A stretch of DNA of 64,000 nucleotides from Burkholderia sp. PAMC 26561. GTDB lineage: Bacteria; Pseudomonadota; Gammaproteobacteria; Burkholderiales; Burkholderiaceae. This document shows positions 9,586 to 20,716 of this stretch, in pieces (positions within the stretch are counted from its first letter, which is position 1; the number at the start of each line of letters is the position of its first letter). Both the position numbers and the translations under genes were made by a program. Location: the NCBI RefSeq assembly GCF_001557535.2, contig NZ_CP014311.1:120641-184640 (forward strand). The letters run 5' to 3'. The notes under the pieces are model-generated. The model was not told the DNA's origin. It worked only from the letters and a program-made list of their open reading frames with translations, and did no database searches.

Positions 9586-12480
9586 TTATTCCTGATCAAA
9601 CAAATCTTCGGTACCTGGCGCAGCAGCACGAGGCGTTTCGCTGGCCAGCCGGGTGATCTCCGGCCAACTCTGCACCAGGCCGTTGTACGCCATGGCTTCG
9701 GTTGCACGCCTTTTGCGCTCACACAGGGTGTAAAGGCGGTAGCAGAGTTCGCGCGCGGTTTCGGCCTTCACGCCGAGTTTGGTCACCGCCGCTGCCGCTG
9801 CACGTTCGCCACCGGCCTCGAGCATGCGAATCAGGTGGTGCACTATCTCCCAGACAGTGAGCCGTCTATCGGTCTCTGGGTTCCAGTTGGTGGGCATTTC
9901 AGCGGGTTTCAGCAAGCGCACCTTGCCAGCCTTGGAAATAAGAATGCCCCCGTCGACCAAGCCGGCCACAGCAGTGTTCTTCGACTTGGAGAGCTGTTCG
10001 GCTACACCGTAATCACCTTCAGCAAAGCCGGTCTGCTCGAACCATGTGAGTGCCCAACGGGTGTCGGCGTCAAAGTCGCCTTCCTGCTCGGCCAGTGCTT
10101 CGTCGAGGGTCTGGTTAATGAGCGCCAGCGCGGCGCGCACCGAGAGCGGCTTGCCTTCGGCATCAAGTACCTTGGCGTAACGGGTATAGACCCCCATGCC
10201 TGGGCCGATGGCCGCTTGGGCGAGGTCGACCGGGGCGATGTTGCCGGCTTGCAGGTGGGCCAGCGCCTGCGGCAAGTCGGCCTTGAGTGCCGCGACGAAC
10301 TCGCGGCGAGTGGCTGTTGGCGCGTTCGCAGCGCGCTGGCGGCAAACGAGGATGATGCTGGAAGCGAGGGCGTTGGACTCTGCCCCTCGCATGCGGTTGG
10401 CCAATTCAGTCCGCATCGGCCAGGTTCCGCTGATGGAAAATCCCGCCTCGATCACAGCGGCGAGGAAGGTGTCCCAGCCGGTATTCGTCGTGCCGTCATC
10501 GTCATTGGTTTCGGCTTGTTTGAAGGCGTAGTAGATAGTGACCGGGAAAGCTGGATGCGCCTGCTCAGCGAGACGGTGCATTGCATGCGTCATGCCGTCG
10601 AGGAAGAATGCTTCGGCGCCGGCTTTGCCGCCGTGTCGATAGGCTGTGGCGACCAGTTCTTCGGCCTTGGGCACAGCCACCGTGGCGAAGAGATCGGGAA
10701 AAAACGGCCTCAGCGAACGGCGCAACCAGACGTAGAAGAAATCCGACAAGTCCGCGTAGGGAACATTGTCGTAGTAGGGTGGGTCGGTAGAAACAACCTT
10801 TCCCTCGCTGGTCGTTTGAGTGGACGCATCCTGCTGCGCCGCTCCGCCGCCCGCGCGCGCCGGAAAATAATCGACGGCCTTCGCAACCCATTCGACATTG
10901 TTCATCCAATTGCCGCTCGACTCGGAGAACGGATTCCCTTCCGCAAAATCCCACGTCATCGGAAGAGCCTGCCGGGCAAAGGTATTCCGAAGCGCCTCCA
11001 TCTTGGGGCTGTTGTCCCAAGTGCAAATCGTCGAGCCTCGGTCCACTGATCTGCTCAGCACAAACGAGAGAAATATGGCCAGCGCATCAGCGTAAGCCGT
11101 GGCCTCTGCGTCGTCTTCGACTAACCTTCTCCCGTCATCAGGGCGCCCTGCCGCCACCAATGCAGCCGATTTGACCGCATTGCGCATTTCCTGCACAAGA
11201 TCCGAGAAGGTCGTCAGCGCCACGAGCTGGCGCTGGGTAAAGAGATGTCGCCACTCTTTTATCCCGTAAATGCATGGAGTGAACGCCCGGGCGTCTTCGA
11301 CAAACGATCCTTCAGGCATCCAAGTCGGTTCTACCATCTGGGCTGCAGTCTCGATCAATGAAGTAGGCGACAAGTAGACCCGCCCGCGCTCCCCCTCAGT
11401 GACGATGGCCATGAGCCGCGCGCCCAAGCGTCCAGCCCTACCCTCGTCCTTGACATAGGCGCTGTCCATTGGCGTGCCCGACATCAAGCACTTGAAGTTC
11501 GCCCCCCGCGCCAGCTTGGTGCCGTTCTTCGCCGCTTCCGCATCCTTCGGCTTGCCCACCTTCACCGTGAAGCGGTAACCACCGTCCTCGATCACAGGTT
11601 CGACATAGGCTTCCTTGCCCGGCTTGGTCGCGAGCATGAAGGTGGAGGCCAGCGGCACCTCCACGCTGGCAAAGGCCGGGTTGGGGCTTTTCACGGTGCG
11701 CGACCACAGCCAGGCGATGACGGTAAGCTTCTGGCCTACATAATTCTTCAGGTCCGGCCGTTCCTGCGCCATTGCCGCCGTGACCTCAACTTTGGGGTAG
11801 AGATGACCGATGCGCTTCTCGGCTTCGTTGCGCATCCATTGGCCGTAGTACCGCACGTCGGCGGCCAGCCCCTGCGCGCCCTTCCAACTTTGGTCCATTT
11901 GCGCTTTTTGTTGCTGCGCATCGGGATTCACCGGCGGCTTGCCGGCAAACTTCGGTGGAATCTCGATCATCGCCTTGTTGATCAGCACCGGCACCGGGTT
12001 GAGATCGGACGCATAGCTCTCCAGCCCTAGCCGCTGCGCTTCCAGCGGTAGCGCTCCGCCGCCGGCGAAAGGGTCATGAAATGCGGGCAGCACGTGGCGG
12101 TCGAATAGTTCTTTCGCGCGCGGATGATCGGCGTTCTCGGCGCAGGTGTAACGCCAGCTCTGCCAGATTTCGTCACGCGCCTGCTGCAACACCTTCTCGT
12201 TCGAGGTGTTCTCCCACTTCACCAGTTCCTCGATGATGCGGAACAACCGCTGCCGCTCCTTCTCTTGCGCTTTTTCAGTTTTGAAGATGTCCGGATGCGC
12301 CGAGGGGTCGTCGACCATCTGCGCAAAGATCACCGCCCGCGCAGCCGCCAGAGGCCGCCGCGCCCACCACAGATGGAGCGTACTCGGGTGCCCGTGGCGA
12401 ATGGACTTCTCGCGCGCGCTGGCCTGGTTAATCGCCTCCAGCGGCAGTGCGACTTCAATGAGTTTCTTTTTCGGGATCAT
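9586..12480 (-). CDS. DUF1156 DNA methyltransferase (adenine or amino-cytosine type)
   Basis: 964 residues. The N-terminus has the DUF1156 signature ([20 protein letters not shown]). SAM-binding motif I is [17 protein letters not shown] near residue 135, and catalytic motif IV is the DPPYYDN near 565, where the methylated base is flipped in. The large segment between them is typical of this family and probably carries target recognition. Its likely role is to mark host DNA as self for the linked nuclease or helicase proteins, as in DISARM and BREX. The start overlaps the stop of a small upstream frame in an ATGA, and the gene is followed after 5 bases by the DUF499 gene. Confidence 0.85.
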   Translation of the reverse strand: MIPKKKLIEVALPLEAINQASAREKSIRHGHPSTLHLWWARRPLAAARAVIFAQMVDDPSAHPDIFKTEKAQEKERQRLFRIIEELVKWENTSNEKVLQQARDEIWQSWRYTCAENADHPRAKELFDRHVLPAFHDPFAGGGALPLEAQRLGLESYASDLNPVPVLINKAMIEIPPKFAGKPPVNPDAQQQKAQMDQSWKGAQGLAADVRYYGQWMRNEAEKRIGHLYPKVEVTAAMAQERPDLKNYVGQKLTVIAWLWSRTVKSPNPAFASVEVPLASTFMLATKPGKEAYVEPVIEDGGYRFTVKVGKPKDAEAAKNGTKLARGANFKCLMSGTPMDSAYVKDEGRAGRLGARLMAIVTEGERGRVYLSPTSLIETAAQMVEPTWMPEGSFVEDARAFTPCIYGIKEWRHLFTQRQLVALTTFSDLVQEMRNAVKSAALVAAGRPDDGRRLVEDDAEATAYADALAIFLSFVLSRSVDRGSTICTWDNSPKMEALRNTFARQALPMTWDFAEGNPFSESSGNWMNNVEWVAKAVDYFPARAGGGAAQQDASTQTTSEGKVVSTDPPYYDNVPYADLSDFFYVWLRRSLRPFFPDLFATVAVPKAEELVATAYRHGGKAGAEAFFLDGMTHAMHRLAEQAHPAFPVTIYYAFKQAETNDDDGTTNTGWDTFLAAVIEAGFSISGTWPMRTELANRMRGAESNALASSIILVCRQRAANAPTATRREFVAALKADLPQALAHLQAGNIAPVDLAQAAIGPGMGVYTRYAKVLDAEGKPLSVRAALALINQTLDEALAEQEGDFDADTRWALTWFEQTGFAEGDYGVAEQLSKSKNTAVAGLVDGGILISKAGKVRLLKPAEMPTNWNPETDRRLTVWEIVHHLIRMLEAGGERAAAAAVTKLGVKAETARELCYRLYTLCERKRRATEAMAYNGLVQSWPEITRLASETPRAAAPGTEDLFDQE

Positions 12481-12587
12481 AGTAAGCGGAACTTGTGCGC
12501 CTTGACATGGCCGATCTGGGCTTGTTGATACTCGGCAAGCGCGTCGTTCAGGCTGTCGATGGAGCTAAGTTGATAGAGTTTGGTCAC
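12477..12587 (-). CDS. Possible small coupled ORF or gene remnant
   Basis: 36 residues from a GTG at 12587 ([17 protein letters not shown] to the C-terminus KAHKFRLL). The frame also stays open further upstream to 12746, but that part looks unlike protein. Its stop overlaps the methyltransferase start as ATGA, the arrangement used for translational coupling, which is the main reason to list it. It could be a leader peptide, a truncated gene between the sacsin-like ATPase and the methyltransferase, or chance. No family is recognised. The remaining 190 bases up to 12776 show no gene. Confidence 0.25.
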   Translation of the reverse strand: MTKLYQLSSIDSLNDALAEYQQAQIGHVKAHKFRLL

Positions 12588-12776
12588 GGAGTGCCTTCGC
12601 ACCCCTCCAATATTTTGGCGCCAAACTGATCTAAATTGACTGGGCGGCCGGGGAGTACAAGTGTCTCCTGCAGACTCTGCGACCATGGTCGCGGTCAATA
12701 TGGCACTTTCATGCGCTCCCGGATCATGACGATCAGCCTTGGTCACAGTGTGACACCGATAAGCTTAGTCTCCGGA

Positions 12777-15700
12777 CTATTCCTGCTGTTCTCGGCCATG
12801 GTCAAAAACCAATCGATAGGTTGCTGGATAAAGAGTAAGCTCGCCGCGATCGCGCATGGCGCGAATACGAACGCCTAGTACCTCGACCGGGCCGCCTTGG
12901 GGATTTGAAAGCACGAGCGCATAGGTCTCCGGAAAACTGTCGATCAATGCCCACACATCCGAGTCGAGCTGGAGCGGCTCGCGCTCCAAGCAATGATCCT
13001 TTATCCAGTAGCGGCGAATGACTTCACCGCCGGCAGTCCCGCGCTCCCAGGCGAAACGGTCGCCGTTTGACTTCGTGATCCAACTGCCGTCAGCGTGAAC
13101 GAAATGATCCGCTCCATCCTTTCGGAAGCCTTGGCCGTGAGCGAAGCGATCAATCATGCTCGGCTTGATTGTCGGATGGGTATGCTCTTTCTGTCGTTGG
13201 AAATCCTCGCTCTCGAGACCAATGGAGTCCCCTTCGATCTCCCAGGAGAACGGGACGTCGTTCGCCGGCAAAACCGCAAAGACCTCATCGTCGTCACTCG
13301 CCCTGCCCGCTGCGTGATTGATTGGCGCGCCCGCGGACAAAAGCCACGATGTCGTGTCGATATCCGCTGTGGCAGGTATGTGTGCTGATCGGGCGCCTTC
13401 AACGTCGGACAACGCGAATGCTTCACACGGCGCCAGCTTGAAGTTCTCTTCGAGATACTCTGCTACTTCCTCCGGGGTTCTCGCAAAGCAGTAGTTGAGC
13501 GCCGCGGTGATGTCAGGCCTACCAAAGATCTTCCCGAGTCTGTCCGGCACCATGCGCGCTAGCTTCGCGTTCGGCAGCCGATCTACGTAGAGCGTTCCGT
13601 CGAGCCACACGACCTCGGTGCGTTTAGGTGTTCCGGCAGGCGTCCCGTCGATATAGGGAATGATTTCGAGGCCGGGCGCGGTCTGCCACGCTGACTTGGC
13701 TAGTTCAGCCGCGAGAGCGCGTACACGGGTAGTGTCGGACTCGTTGTCCAGTTCGATCCTGCAGAGCTCCGCCCCCAATACGTTCAGCCACGCCTTGCGT
13801 TCAGGCTGGCCCGAGCACAACGGACTGCGGTGGAAGCGATCTTCGATACGACTAACAAGGTGTGGGATAGCTACGAACGGTAGTGCATTCGTAAGCTCCG
13901 CAGGTAACCGCTGAAAATCCGCGGTTTGCTGTTTTACCCACTCATGCAGGTGGCTCCATGGCACCAAGGATTGCATGGAAATCGCGTAATTGAGCGCATT
14001 GATCGGTACCCACTCGTTCACGAGGTTAATCCAATGTCCGCACTCGCTCCAGATGCGCACAGCATGCCTTGTGAGGAGGGCTCGAACACGAGAGACGTCA
14101 TCCTGGGTCAGCGCTTTGCCCGCGGGCAGTGTCTTCAGCCATTGAATGGCCAAGTCCGCTGTCGGCCGTTCCGCGATCCCGATCTTCCGCCAAAGCGTGA
14201 GGTCGCTTACCGAGGCACGAATTAGTGCGGCACCGGGAACGTCCTCGTCGTCAGATAACAGAAACACTCCTCCAGAGCTTACCCACCCGACACTTTCCGT
14301 CAAGATGATCCGCTCATCACGAAAGGCGTTCCTGATTCCCGCAAAGTCAGCCGTCGAACACGTTTCGATCATCTGATCGAGACGCCGATACCACTTCTCG
14401 ACCTCATGGATCGGCGGCCTACCGGCTTTCGCAAGCGCCCGCAAACAATCCAGCAACCGATCCGGACCCGTGGGTGTGTCACGCACTCCGAGCAGTTTCA
14501 GTAACGGGCGAGTAGTTTCTTCGTCAAGTCGTCCGTGAACGAATGGCTCAACGTCCATGAGCGACTCGGTTTCCGGCGTGCGCCGCAAGAGGTCAGCCGG
14601 TTTGTGGCGAAACCCGTGCGTGTCTGGTAGGCAGGGCAGATCACGCAGCTTCAATATCCAAGCTGGCCATAACGGTTCACTGGTAATGGACACTGCCTTC
14701 CCGGTTGTGGCTACCTGGACTATCCGCGCACCCTTGGCTTTCGACCAGAACGTCTCGGGCTGAGCAAAGATACGATCTACCAGGTGCTCCCACAGTCTCA
14801 GGTCATCGTTTGCGAGAGCGGCCCAGTACCGCCAGTGAGCTTCCTCGAAGTTCCAATCCTCGACCCTGTAGTGGCTGGTCACATAAGGACGGTAGGCCGT
14901 CCCCACGAACCCACGGTTCTGAAGTTCAGCACGGATATTCTGGTGTCCCCATATCGTGGATACCGTCTGGATGAAGGGGACGAACGTCTGCAGCCCAGAA
15001 CGTCCCGACGAGATCCATCGGAGCCATTCCTCCGAAGTGCACGAGCCAAGGGATTTCGAGTAGTCGTCGTGCAACAGGTGCGCGGAACGCCAATTTTCCG
15101 GGAACATGTCCTCCAACGTACCATCATGGTCGACGAGAACGACGTGGCGAGGTGAACGCACGTGACAATCACGCGTAACGAAGCGGAGGGTTTCGCCGGC
15201 CGTTGCACCAAGCTTGGCTGCGATTTGTGCAAGTTGAACACAACCTGCTAAGGCGATTGACTCCTGGTTGAAGAAGTCCACCGCGACCTGTTCAACGACC
15301 CTGTTTGCTTCGCTCGTTTCCTCGAGCCCGATGGCTTTCAGGACCGCGAATGCGGCCTCGATGTCTTCCTTCTTTTGTTCAGCATCGTGCTCTGCAGCGC
15401 TTCGGCGTTGCTCTGCAAGGAAACGCGGCCAATTCTGATTAACGACCAGCAGATGCGCGGCGAGGAATTCCCAGTCTGCTTCGGACTGAAGAAGCCTCTT
15501 TTCCCCCAAACGTATAACCTCATTCGCTGCATAGAGCACGTCCCTACCCTGCACTGGAATGATATGGAGCGCATTCCTATCTACATTCATGTAAGGACGA
15601 TATCCGGCGATCTCTGGTGCGATATACGTCCAAAGGTTCAGCAAGTTCCGCCAGCTTTTTGGCCTTGGCAGACGCTCGGCCTGCAAGACTTCAAGAACCC

Positions 15701-17018
15701 GATCTATGCCAATCACTTCGATTGCACCCCAGCGAACCAGTTTCTCGCGATCGCAAATAGAAACATGGCATGAAAGCGCTGCGCGATTGGCGCTATCCAT
15801 GACCATGGTGGCCCGCTCCGGGGGCCAAACATCCAACAGTTGCTCCGGAATAACCACGCTCTGGCGATTGAGCCGGAGCTCGCCATCATGCGTCAAGAGG
15901 AATGGTTCGTCTTGGATTTCATGCCAAAGCGCCTCCTCGACGATCGTGCCGCATGTACCTTCGAGGGAGCTGTCGTCGCGATCCACATCGGGGAGAAGGC
16001 CATAGGCGCGGGACCGTTCGCCGAGATTCGAGGAGGACTGACCCAGCCATTGCACCATTACCGCAGCTGCCAGCGTTCCAACACGCTCAAGCAGCCACCG
16101 ATTTGTGGGCGATGTTTCGGGATCCTTGATCTTAAGGCGAGCAGGGTCCTGGATGAACGGTGCGTTGCAGGCAAACGGCAGAGACGTCTCGACGCCAGTT
16201 GGCAGGACCACGTACAGGCGCCCCTTTGTGCCGAGGACGAGCTCGACCTTGCAGGCAGGAAAATCGGCGTCTTGATCGGCGCCGAGCAAGCGCTCTTGCC
16301 TAATCTCGGTTAGTGCATCCGGTGGAAACGGCTCGGCCTCGGATCGCGCGACGAGGAACGCTTGTTCAGGATCCTGGTGAAGTGTCATCCACTCGGTTCC
16401 AGGCACGGGACCAGGGCCAAGACTGCCCCAATGCACCTCCTGATCGCCGATGCGCAGCCGGCGAATATGCTTAAAAAAAAGGAGCGATACTGGGCTTTTC
16501 AGCCAATCCTGCAAATTCTTCTCGACTTCACGCTGTCGGTGCTCATCGCTAATGGCAACCTTAATTTTCGTGCCGCCTTCGTCGGTACGTGCCGAAGCAA
16601 GCCACTTCGGCTCAGTGAACCTGCGGCGATCGAAGGCAACAGACAACGTCGGTGTGTAGAGCTCGACTGTGTCACCTAGGCTGAACGTGCTCTTAAAGCC
16701 TATGCCGCGAAAGCCGATCGTATGCAGAGCGCGCTTGTTCGAATATCCGAAGCGGCAGAGAGACGCGAAATGTTCTTCCTTAAAGTCCTCTCCGTTGTGC
16801 GTGAAGACAAAGCATCGATCTTCAATGCGTACGGAGGTTTCAGTTGCCCCGGCGTCGTCCGCATTCTGCAATAGTTCTGACAGGATGTGCCGAGGGCTCT
16901 GCACCTGCTTGAAGAGCTGATGCCACGGCCCTGCCAACTCGGGGTCGCACTCCAACTGATCCCATCGCTGGGATGCGCGCTGGCGAATCGGCTCGAAGAA
17001 AGGCGGGGAGCCAGTCAT
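12777..17018 (-). CDS. Sacsin-like GHKL ATPase, very large defence protein
   Basis: 1413 residues. The N-terminal 250 residues form a sacsin/Hsp90-type (GHKL) ATP-binding module: N-box HILSELLQNADDAGAT near residue 45 and glycine-rich RGIGFKS near 103-109. The remaining 1100 residues have no motif I recognise. Proteins of this plan occur in DISARM-like and other defence islands beside helicases with DUF3883 domains. The start codon overlaps the helicase stop as ATGA (17015-17018), so expression is coupled to that gene. The frame is intact over 4.2 kb, which argues that the locus is not simply decaying. It might be a sensor or chaperone-like scaffold; that is inference. Confidence 0.7.
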   Translation of the reverse strand: MTGSPPFFEPIRQRASQRWDQLECDPELAGPWHQLFKQVQSPRHILSELLQNADDAGATETSVRIEDRCFVFTHNGEDFKEEHFASLCRFGYSNKRALHTIGFRGIGFKSTFSLGDTVELYTPTLSVAFDRRRFTEPKWLASARTDEGGTKIKVAISDEHRQREVEKNLQDWLKSPVSLLFFKHIRRLRIGDQEVHWGSLGPGPVPGTEWMTLHQDPEQAFLVARSEAEPFPPDALTEIRQERLLGADQDADFPACKVELVLGTKGRLYVVLPTGVETSLPFACNAPFIQDPARLKIKDPETSPTNRWLLERVGTLAAAVMVQWLGQSSSNLGERSRAYGLLPDVDRDDSSLEGTCGTIVEEALWHEIQDEPFLLTHDGELRLNRQSVVIPEQLLDVWPPERATMVMDSANRAALSCHVSICDREKLVRWGAIEVIGIDRVLEVLQAERLPRPKSWRNLLNLWTYIAPEIAGYRPYMNVDRNALHIIPVQGRDVLYAANEVIRLGEKRLLQSEADWEFLAAHLLVVNQNWPRFLAEQRRSAAEHDAEQKKEDIEAAFAVLKAIGLEETSEANRVVEQVAVDFFNQESIALAGCVQLAQIAAKLGATAGETLRFVTRDCHVRSPRHVVLVDHDGTLEDMFPENWRSAHLLHDDYSKSLGSCTSEEWLRWISSGRSGLQTFVPFIQTVSTIWGHQNIRAELQNRGFVGTAYRPYVTSHYRVEDWNFEEAHWRYWAALANDDLRLWEHLVDRIFAQPETFWSKAKGARIVQVATTGKAVSITSEPLWPAWILKLRDLPCLPDTHGFRHKPADLLRRTPETESLMDVEPFVHGRLDEETTRPLLKLLGVRDTPTGPDRLLDCLRALAKAGRPPIHEVEKWYRRLDQMIETCSTADFAGIRNAFRDERIILTESVGWVSSGGVFLLSDDEDVPGAALIRASVSDLTLWRKIGIAERPTADLAIQWLKTLPAGKALTQDDVSRVRALLTRHAVRIWSECGHWINLVNEWVPINALNYAISMQSLVPWSHLHEWVKQQTADFQRLPAELTNALPFVAIPHLVSRIEDRFHRSPLCSGQPERKAWLNVLGAELCRIELDNESDTTRVRALAAELAKSAWQTAPGLEIIPYIDGTPAGTPKRTEVVWLDGTLYVDRLPNAKLARMVPDRLGKIFGRPDITAALNYCFARTPEEVAEYLEENFKLAPCEAFALSDVEGARSAHIPATADIDTTSWLLSAGAPINHAAGRASDDDEVFAVLPANDVPFSWEIEGDSIGLESEDFQRQKEHTHPTIKPSMIDRFAHGQGFRKDGADHFVHADGSWITKSNGDRFAWERGTAGGEVIRRYWIKDHCLEREPLQLDSDVWALIDSFPETYALVLSNPQGGPVEVLGVRIRAMRDRGELTLYPATYRLVFDHGREQQE

Positions 17019-20000
17019 GAAGGCACGCTCGCCCGCGCAAGGAGGTCGGCGAAGTCGTAATTCACACTCGTCACCCCAAAATCCGGTTCGCGCTGAAAAG
17101 GCTGGCGCAGATAGTGGGGACGGTGAGTGTCTTCGCCTGTAAATTCGACAATGGCGAGGATGAAGTCGTCAGGCTTGTTGAGCGAATAAAGGATCTCATT
17201 GCGCGTCACAGTGATGGTCTGCGCACTCGCGATGCGGCCTTTCACTTCGATGAAGCGTAGCTTGCCAGTACCGGGAACACGACTTTCAATGTCGTAGCCG
17301 AGTTTTTCAAGTTCGCGGTCGGTGGGCTCGAAGCCGAGGCTACACTCGATCTCCATGACGATCGCGCGGGCACGGGCGGCGCTGATTTGCGTATCCACTG
17401 GTGCCAGAGGCACACCAAGAGTGTTTTCCGCCGCCCCGGTCATAGCCTGGATCAGCCCTATCGGGACCACTAGCAACCCTCCCAGCACCACGGGCGGCAG
17501 TGGCGAGATCTGCGCTTCGAGTTTCAGCTCTTCGAGCCGCTTTTGCAGCCTCCCTTGCAGAAGATCGGCACGCTTGCGGGCTTCGCCGGAGTTGAGTTTG
17601 GCATTTTGTTTTCCAGCCTGCTCCTGCAGCTTGAGTTCTTCAGCGCGATGGTCCCAGTAAGTGATTTCCTTGGTGAGTCGTTCTTTTACCGCTGCCTCAG
17701 TCTTGGCGATGTGTCCGAGCTTGTGGCCACGTACTTCCGCCAGATGTTCCGGTACCACGTTGGCGATGGCATAAGCCCGCGCCTTTTGCTCCAGATCGCG
17801 ATTAATCCACTGGCATTCTGTCCGGTCGAGGATGGCCTCGATACCTGGTTCACTCCCTGCCAAGGGGCGGTAGTCGAGATAGGGCGCGTAGTGGACGTGG
17901 CGCGTGACGCCTTGTGCATCCCGCTCGACGTAGAGCATGCGCTTGGATACGACACGACGTTCGCCCGAACGGGTAAGGCCGGCATCCTGAATGGCGTGCT
18001 CCAGGTAGAGAACTACACGCGGCGAGGTGCCAGGGTCCCCCTCGTCGACTAGCACGGTGCCGCGTTTCAAGAGATCTCTGTTGCGCTCCAGGGTAAGGTC
18101 GATGACGGCATCGAGCAGCGGGTGACCCGGGCAAACAAAAGCTGCGAGCGGCTGGCCCTGCGGTGCCACGAGAGATTTTTCAAAGGCGATACGTTCGTAG
18201 CGCGGCAGCACAGGTTCGCCAATGCCGATAAGGCGATCCCGGTTGCGCACTGGAGCGGGAACGTGCGTGATTTCGTAGCGTCTGGCTTCGCGCTGTTTCG
18301 CGGTGCCACCGAGTTGCCTGAAGGCTTCGTGAAAGAACGATTCGATGTAGTGCGGTTGCAGACGCCGTGCGTCGGCGCGCTCCATGTCTTCGCGGATACG
18401 CTGTACCTGGCTCACGTCCATGGCATCGCGAACCAGTGCACCCTCATCGAGAAGCCCCTGAAGATGGCTGCGATCGAGAGCGGCATCAAGCACGGTGGTG
18501 AGGTAAGCCTTGACCTCGGGCTTTTCACCATAGCGGATGGCCTCGATCAGCAGATCGCGCAACGATCTGCCCTCGAACTGGAGCTTGCCGAGAACGTCAA
18601 ACACCTGGCCACCCAACGTCTGACGCGCCTGTTCAAGTTTTTCCAGCAGCTTGCGATAGACGTCGCCTTCACGTGTGCCGTCTGCCACCAGATTCCACAG
18701 GTGGCACACTTCGGTCTGGCCAATGCGGTGGATGCGGCCGAAACGTTGTTCGAGCCGGTTAGGGTTCCACGGCAGGTCGTAGTTGACCATCAGGTGCGCC
18801 CGCTGGAGGTTGATGCCCTCACCTGCTGCGTCGGTGGCCAACAGCACTTGAACTTCCGGGTCGTGCCTGAAGGATTCCTGTACCTTCAGGCGCTCCTCGC
18901 GACCGATGCCACCGTGGATAACGACAATTGCCTCCTTGCGACCAAGCAGCGTAGCGATACGCTGCTCCAGATAGTTAAGCGTGTCGCGGTGCTCAGTGAA
19001 GACGACGATCTTTTGGTGGGGGGATGGCTTGGGCGAGGGAATCGCGCCCGCGCCAGATTCGGTGACATGCTGACCAATAGGTCCCGTGGTGAAAATTTCT
19101 CCAAGCAGACTGGCCAGTTCACGCCACTTGGTATCGGTGCCGCTGCGGCGGACGGCCATGGCATGGCCTTCCAGCCCTTTCAGAGTTTCGATTTCGATAC
19201 GCAACTCGGCAATGGAGCGAGCCGCGGTAGCCTGATCGAGGATTTCCTCCTCGGCGGCTTCGACCTCAATGTCGGGCGCTTCTTCCAGGTCCTCAACGTC
19301 TTCACTATCGAAGGCTGGCAGTGATGCGGCCAGGATGGGCATCGCCTGCCCTCCACGATGAAGGACTTCCAATTCCCGTAGCCTGCTCTCCAGACGTTCG
19401 CGCCGACGACGCAGCGATTGATAGATAGCCTCCGGCGAAGAGGCGAGCCGCCGTTGCAGGATAGTCAACGCGAAGCCGACGGTGCCAGCCCGCTTGTCAT
19501 TTTCCAGTGCTTCAGCGCGATTGAATTCCTCGCGCACGTAATCAGTGACGATTTTGTAAAGGTGGGTTTCCGCATCCGACAGCATGTAAGGCACGGTGTA
19601 GGCAATCCGCGGGGGAATAGCGGCGTGCCATCGAACTTGAGCAGACTTTCCTTGACCATGCGGCGCATGAGGTCGGACACGTCCGCAGTATGCACACCGT
19701 CTCGGAAACGCCCCTCGAACCGATCACCGTCCAGCAGCGCCATGAAAAGCTGGAAGTCTTCTTCCTTGCCGTTATGCGGTGTCGCCGACATCAACAGGAA
19801 GTGCCGGGTTAGGGTCGAGAGTAATTGCCCCAGCCGATAGCGCTTGGTGTATTTGGCTTCACCGCCGAACACCGTGGCAGACATCTTGTGCGCTTCGTCG
19901 CAGACCACCAGGTCCCAGCGGCAATCGGGCGCCTGGAGCTTCTGTTGCACATCTTCGTTACGCGACAGTTTGTCCATGCGGGCGATCACCAGGTTGGTCT

Positions 20001-20588
20001 CCAAGAACCAGTTGCCGGTGCGTGCCGCTTCCAGCTTGTCGTTGGTCAGAATCTCGAAGGGCAGGTGAAAACGCCGATAGAGTTCGTCCTGCCATTGTTC
20101 CGCGAGGCTGCCAGGACAGACGATCAGGCAGCGTTGCAGATCGCCACGGGCGATCAGCTCCTTGATAAGCAGTCCGGCCATGATGGTTTTGCCAGCACCC
20201 GGGTCGTCCGCCAATAGGAAGCGTAACGGCTGGCGGGGAGCATGGACTCGTACACAGCTGTGATCTGATGTGGGAGCGGATCGACAACCGAAGTGTGCAC
20301 CGCCAGCACCGGGTCAAACAAATGCGCAAGCCGGATGCGCTGGGCCTCGGACACCAAGCGGAAGAGCGCGCCGTCACCGTCAAAGCTCCACGGCCTACCA
20401 AGTTCGACCAATTCCAAGCGCGACTCATCGTGACGGTAAAGCAACTCGTTAGCAACCTTACCGGATGCCGTTTTGTAGGTAATCTCCAGTGCCTCCGAGC
20501 CGAACCACTGGACGTTGACGACCGTCACCAGCGCATTGGGGACGATGCCGCGTATGGCGGCGTTGGGCTGGAGTTGGTCGAGTTTCAT
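17015..20588 (-). pseudogene. SNF2/DrmD-like helicase with C-terminal DUF3883, two frameshifts
   Basis: Three overlapping frames join into one protein of about 1190 residues if one base is restored at each of two sites. Frame 1 (from 20588) ends normally with [14 protein letters not shown]. The frame is lost in a run of four G/C at 20234-20238. Frame 2 holds Walker [10 protein letters not shown], the DEAH box CDEAHK and motif [11 protein letters not shown], and is lost at a run of five C/G near 19611-19615. Frame 3 (from 19594) has the helicase C domain (VVFTEHRDTL, ATDAAGEGINLQ, QRFGRIHRIGQ) and a C-terminal DUF3883 domain with GYDIESR and FIEVKGR nuclease-like residues. It is the first gene of the large array. 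Both lesions are single-base losses in homopolymers, so this may be a sequencing error rather than a true pseudogene. Confidence 0.8.
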
Positions 20589-20716
20589 CATCGCAGGAAT
20601 TTCCTTATTATTCTCAGATTCTGTGCAAGCCTTGAAAACACCTCGTCCCGCAAAATGTCCACCATCGCGATCTTCATTATTCTCAATTGCTCGCGGCGTT
20701 CAGTTCTTTATCGCGC

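Noticed and set aside
9835..11049. 404-codon plus-strand frame
   Set aside because: It lies wholly opposite the DUF1156 methyltransferase, whose motifs are clear. It is a shadow of high-GC codon bias.
18122..19324. 400-codon plus-strand frame
   Set aside because: Antisense to the helicase C-terminal domain, and its sequence has no family features.
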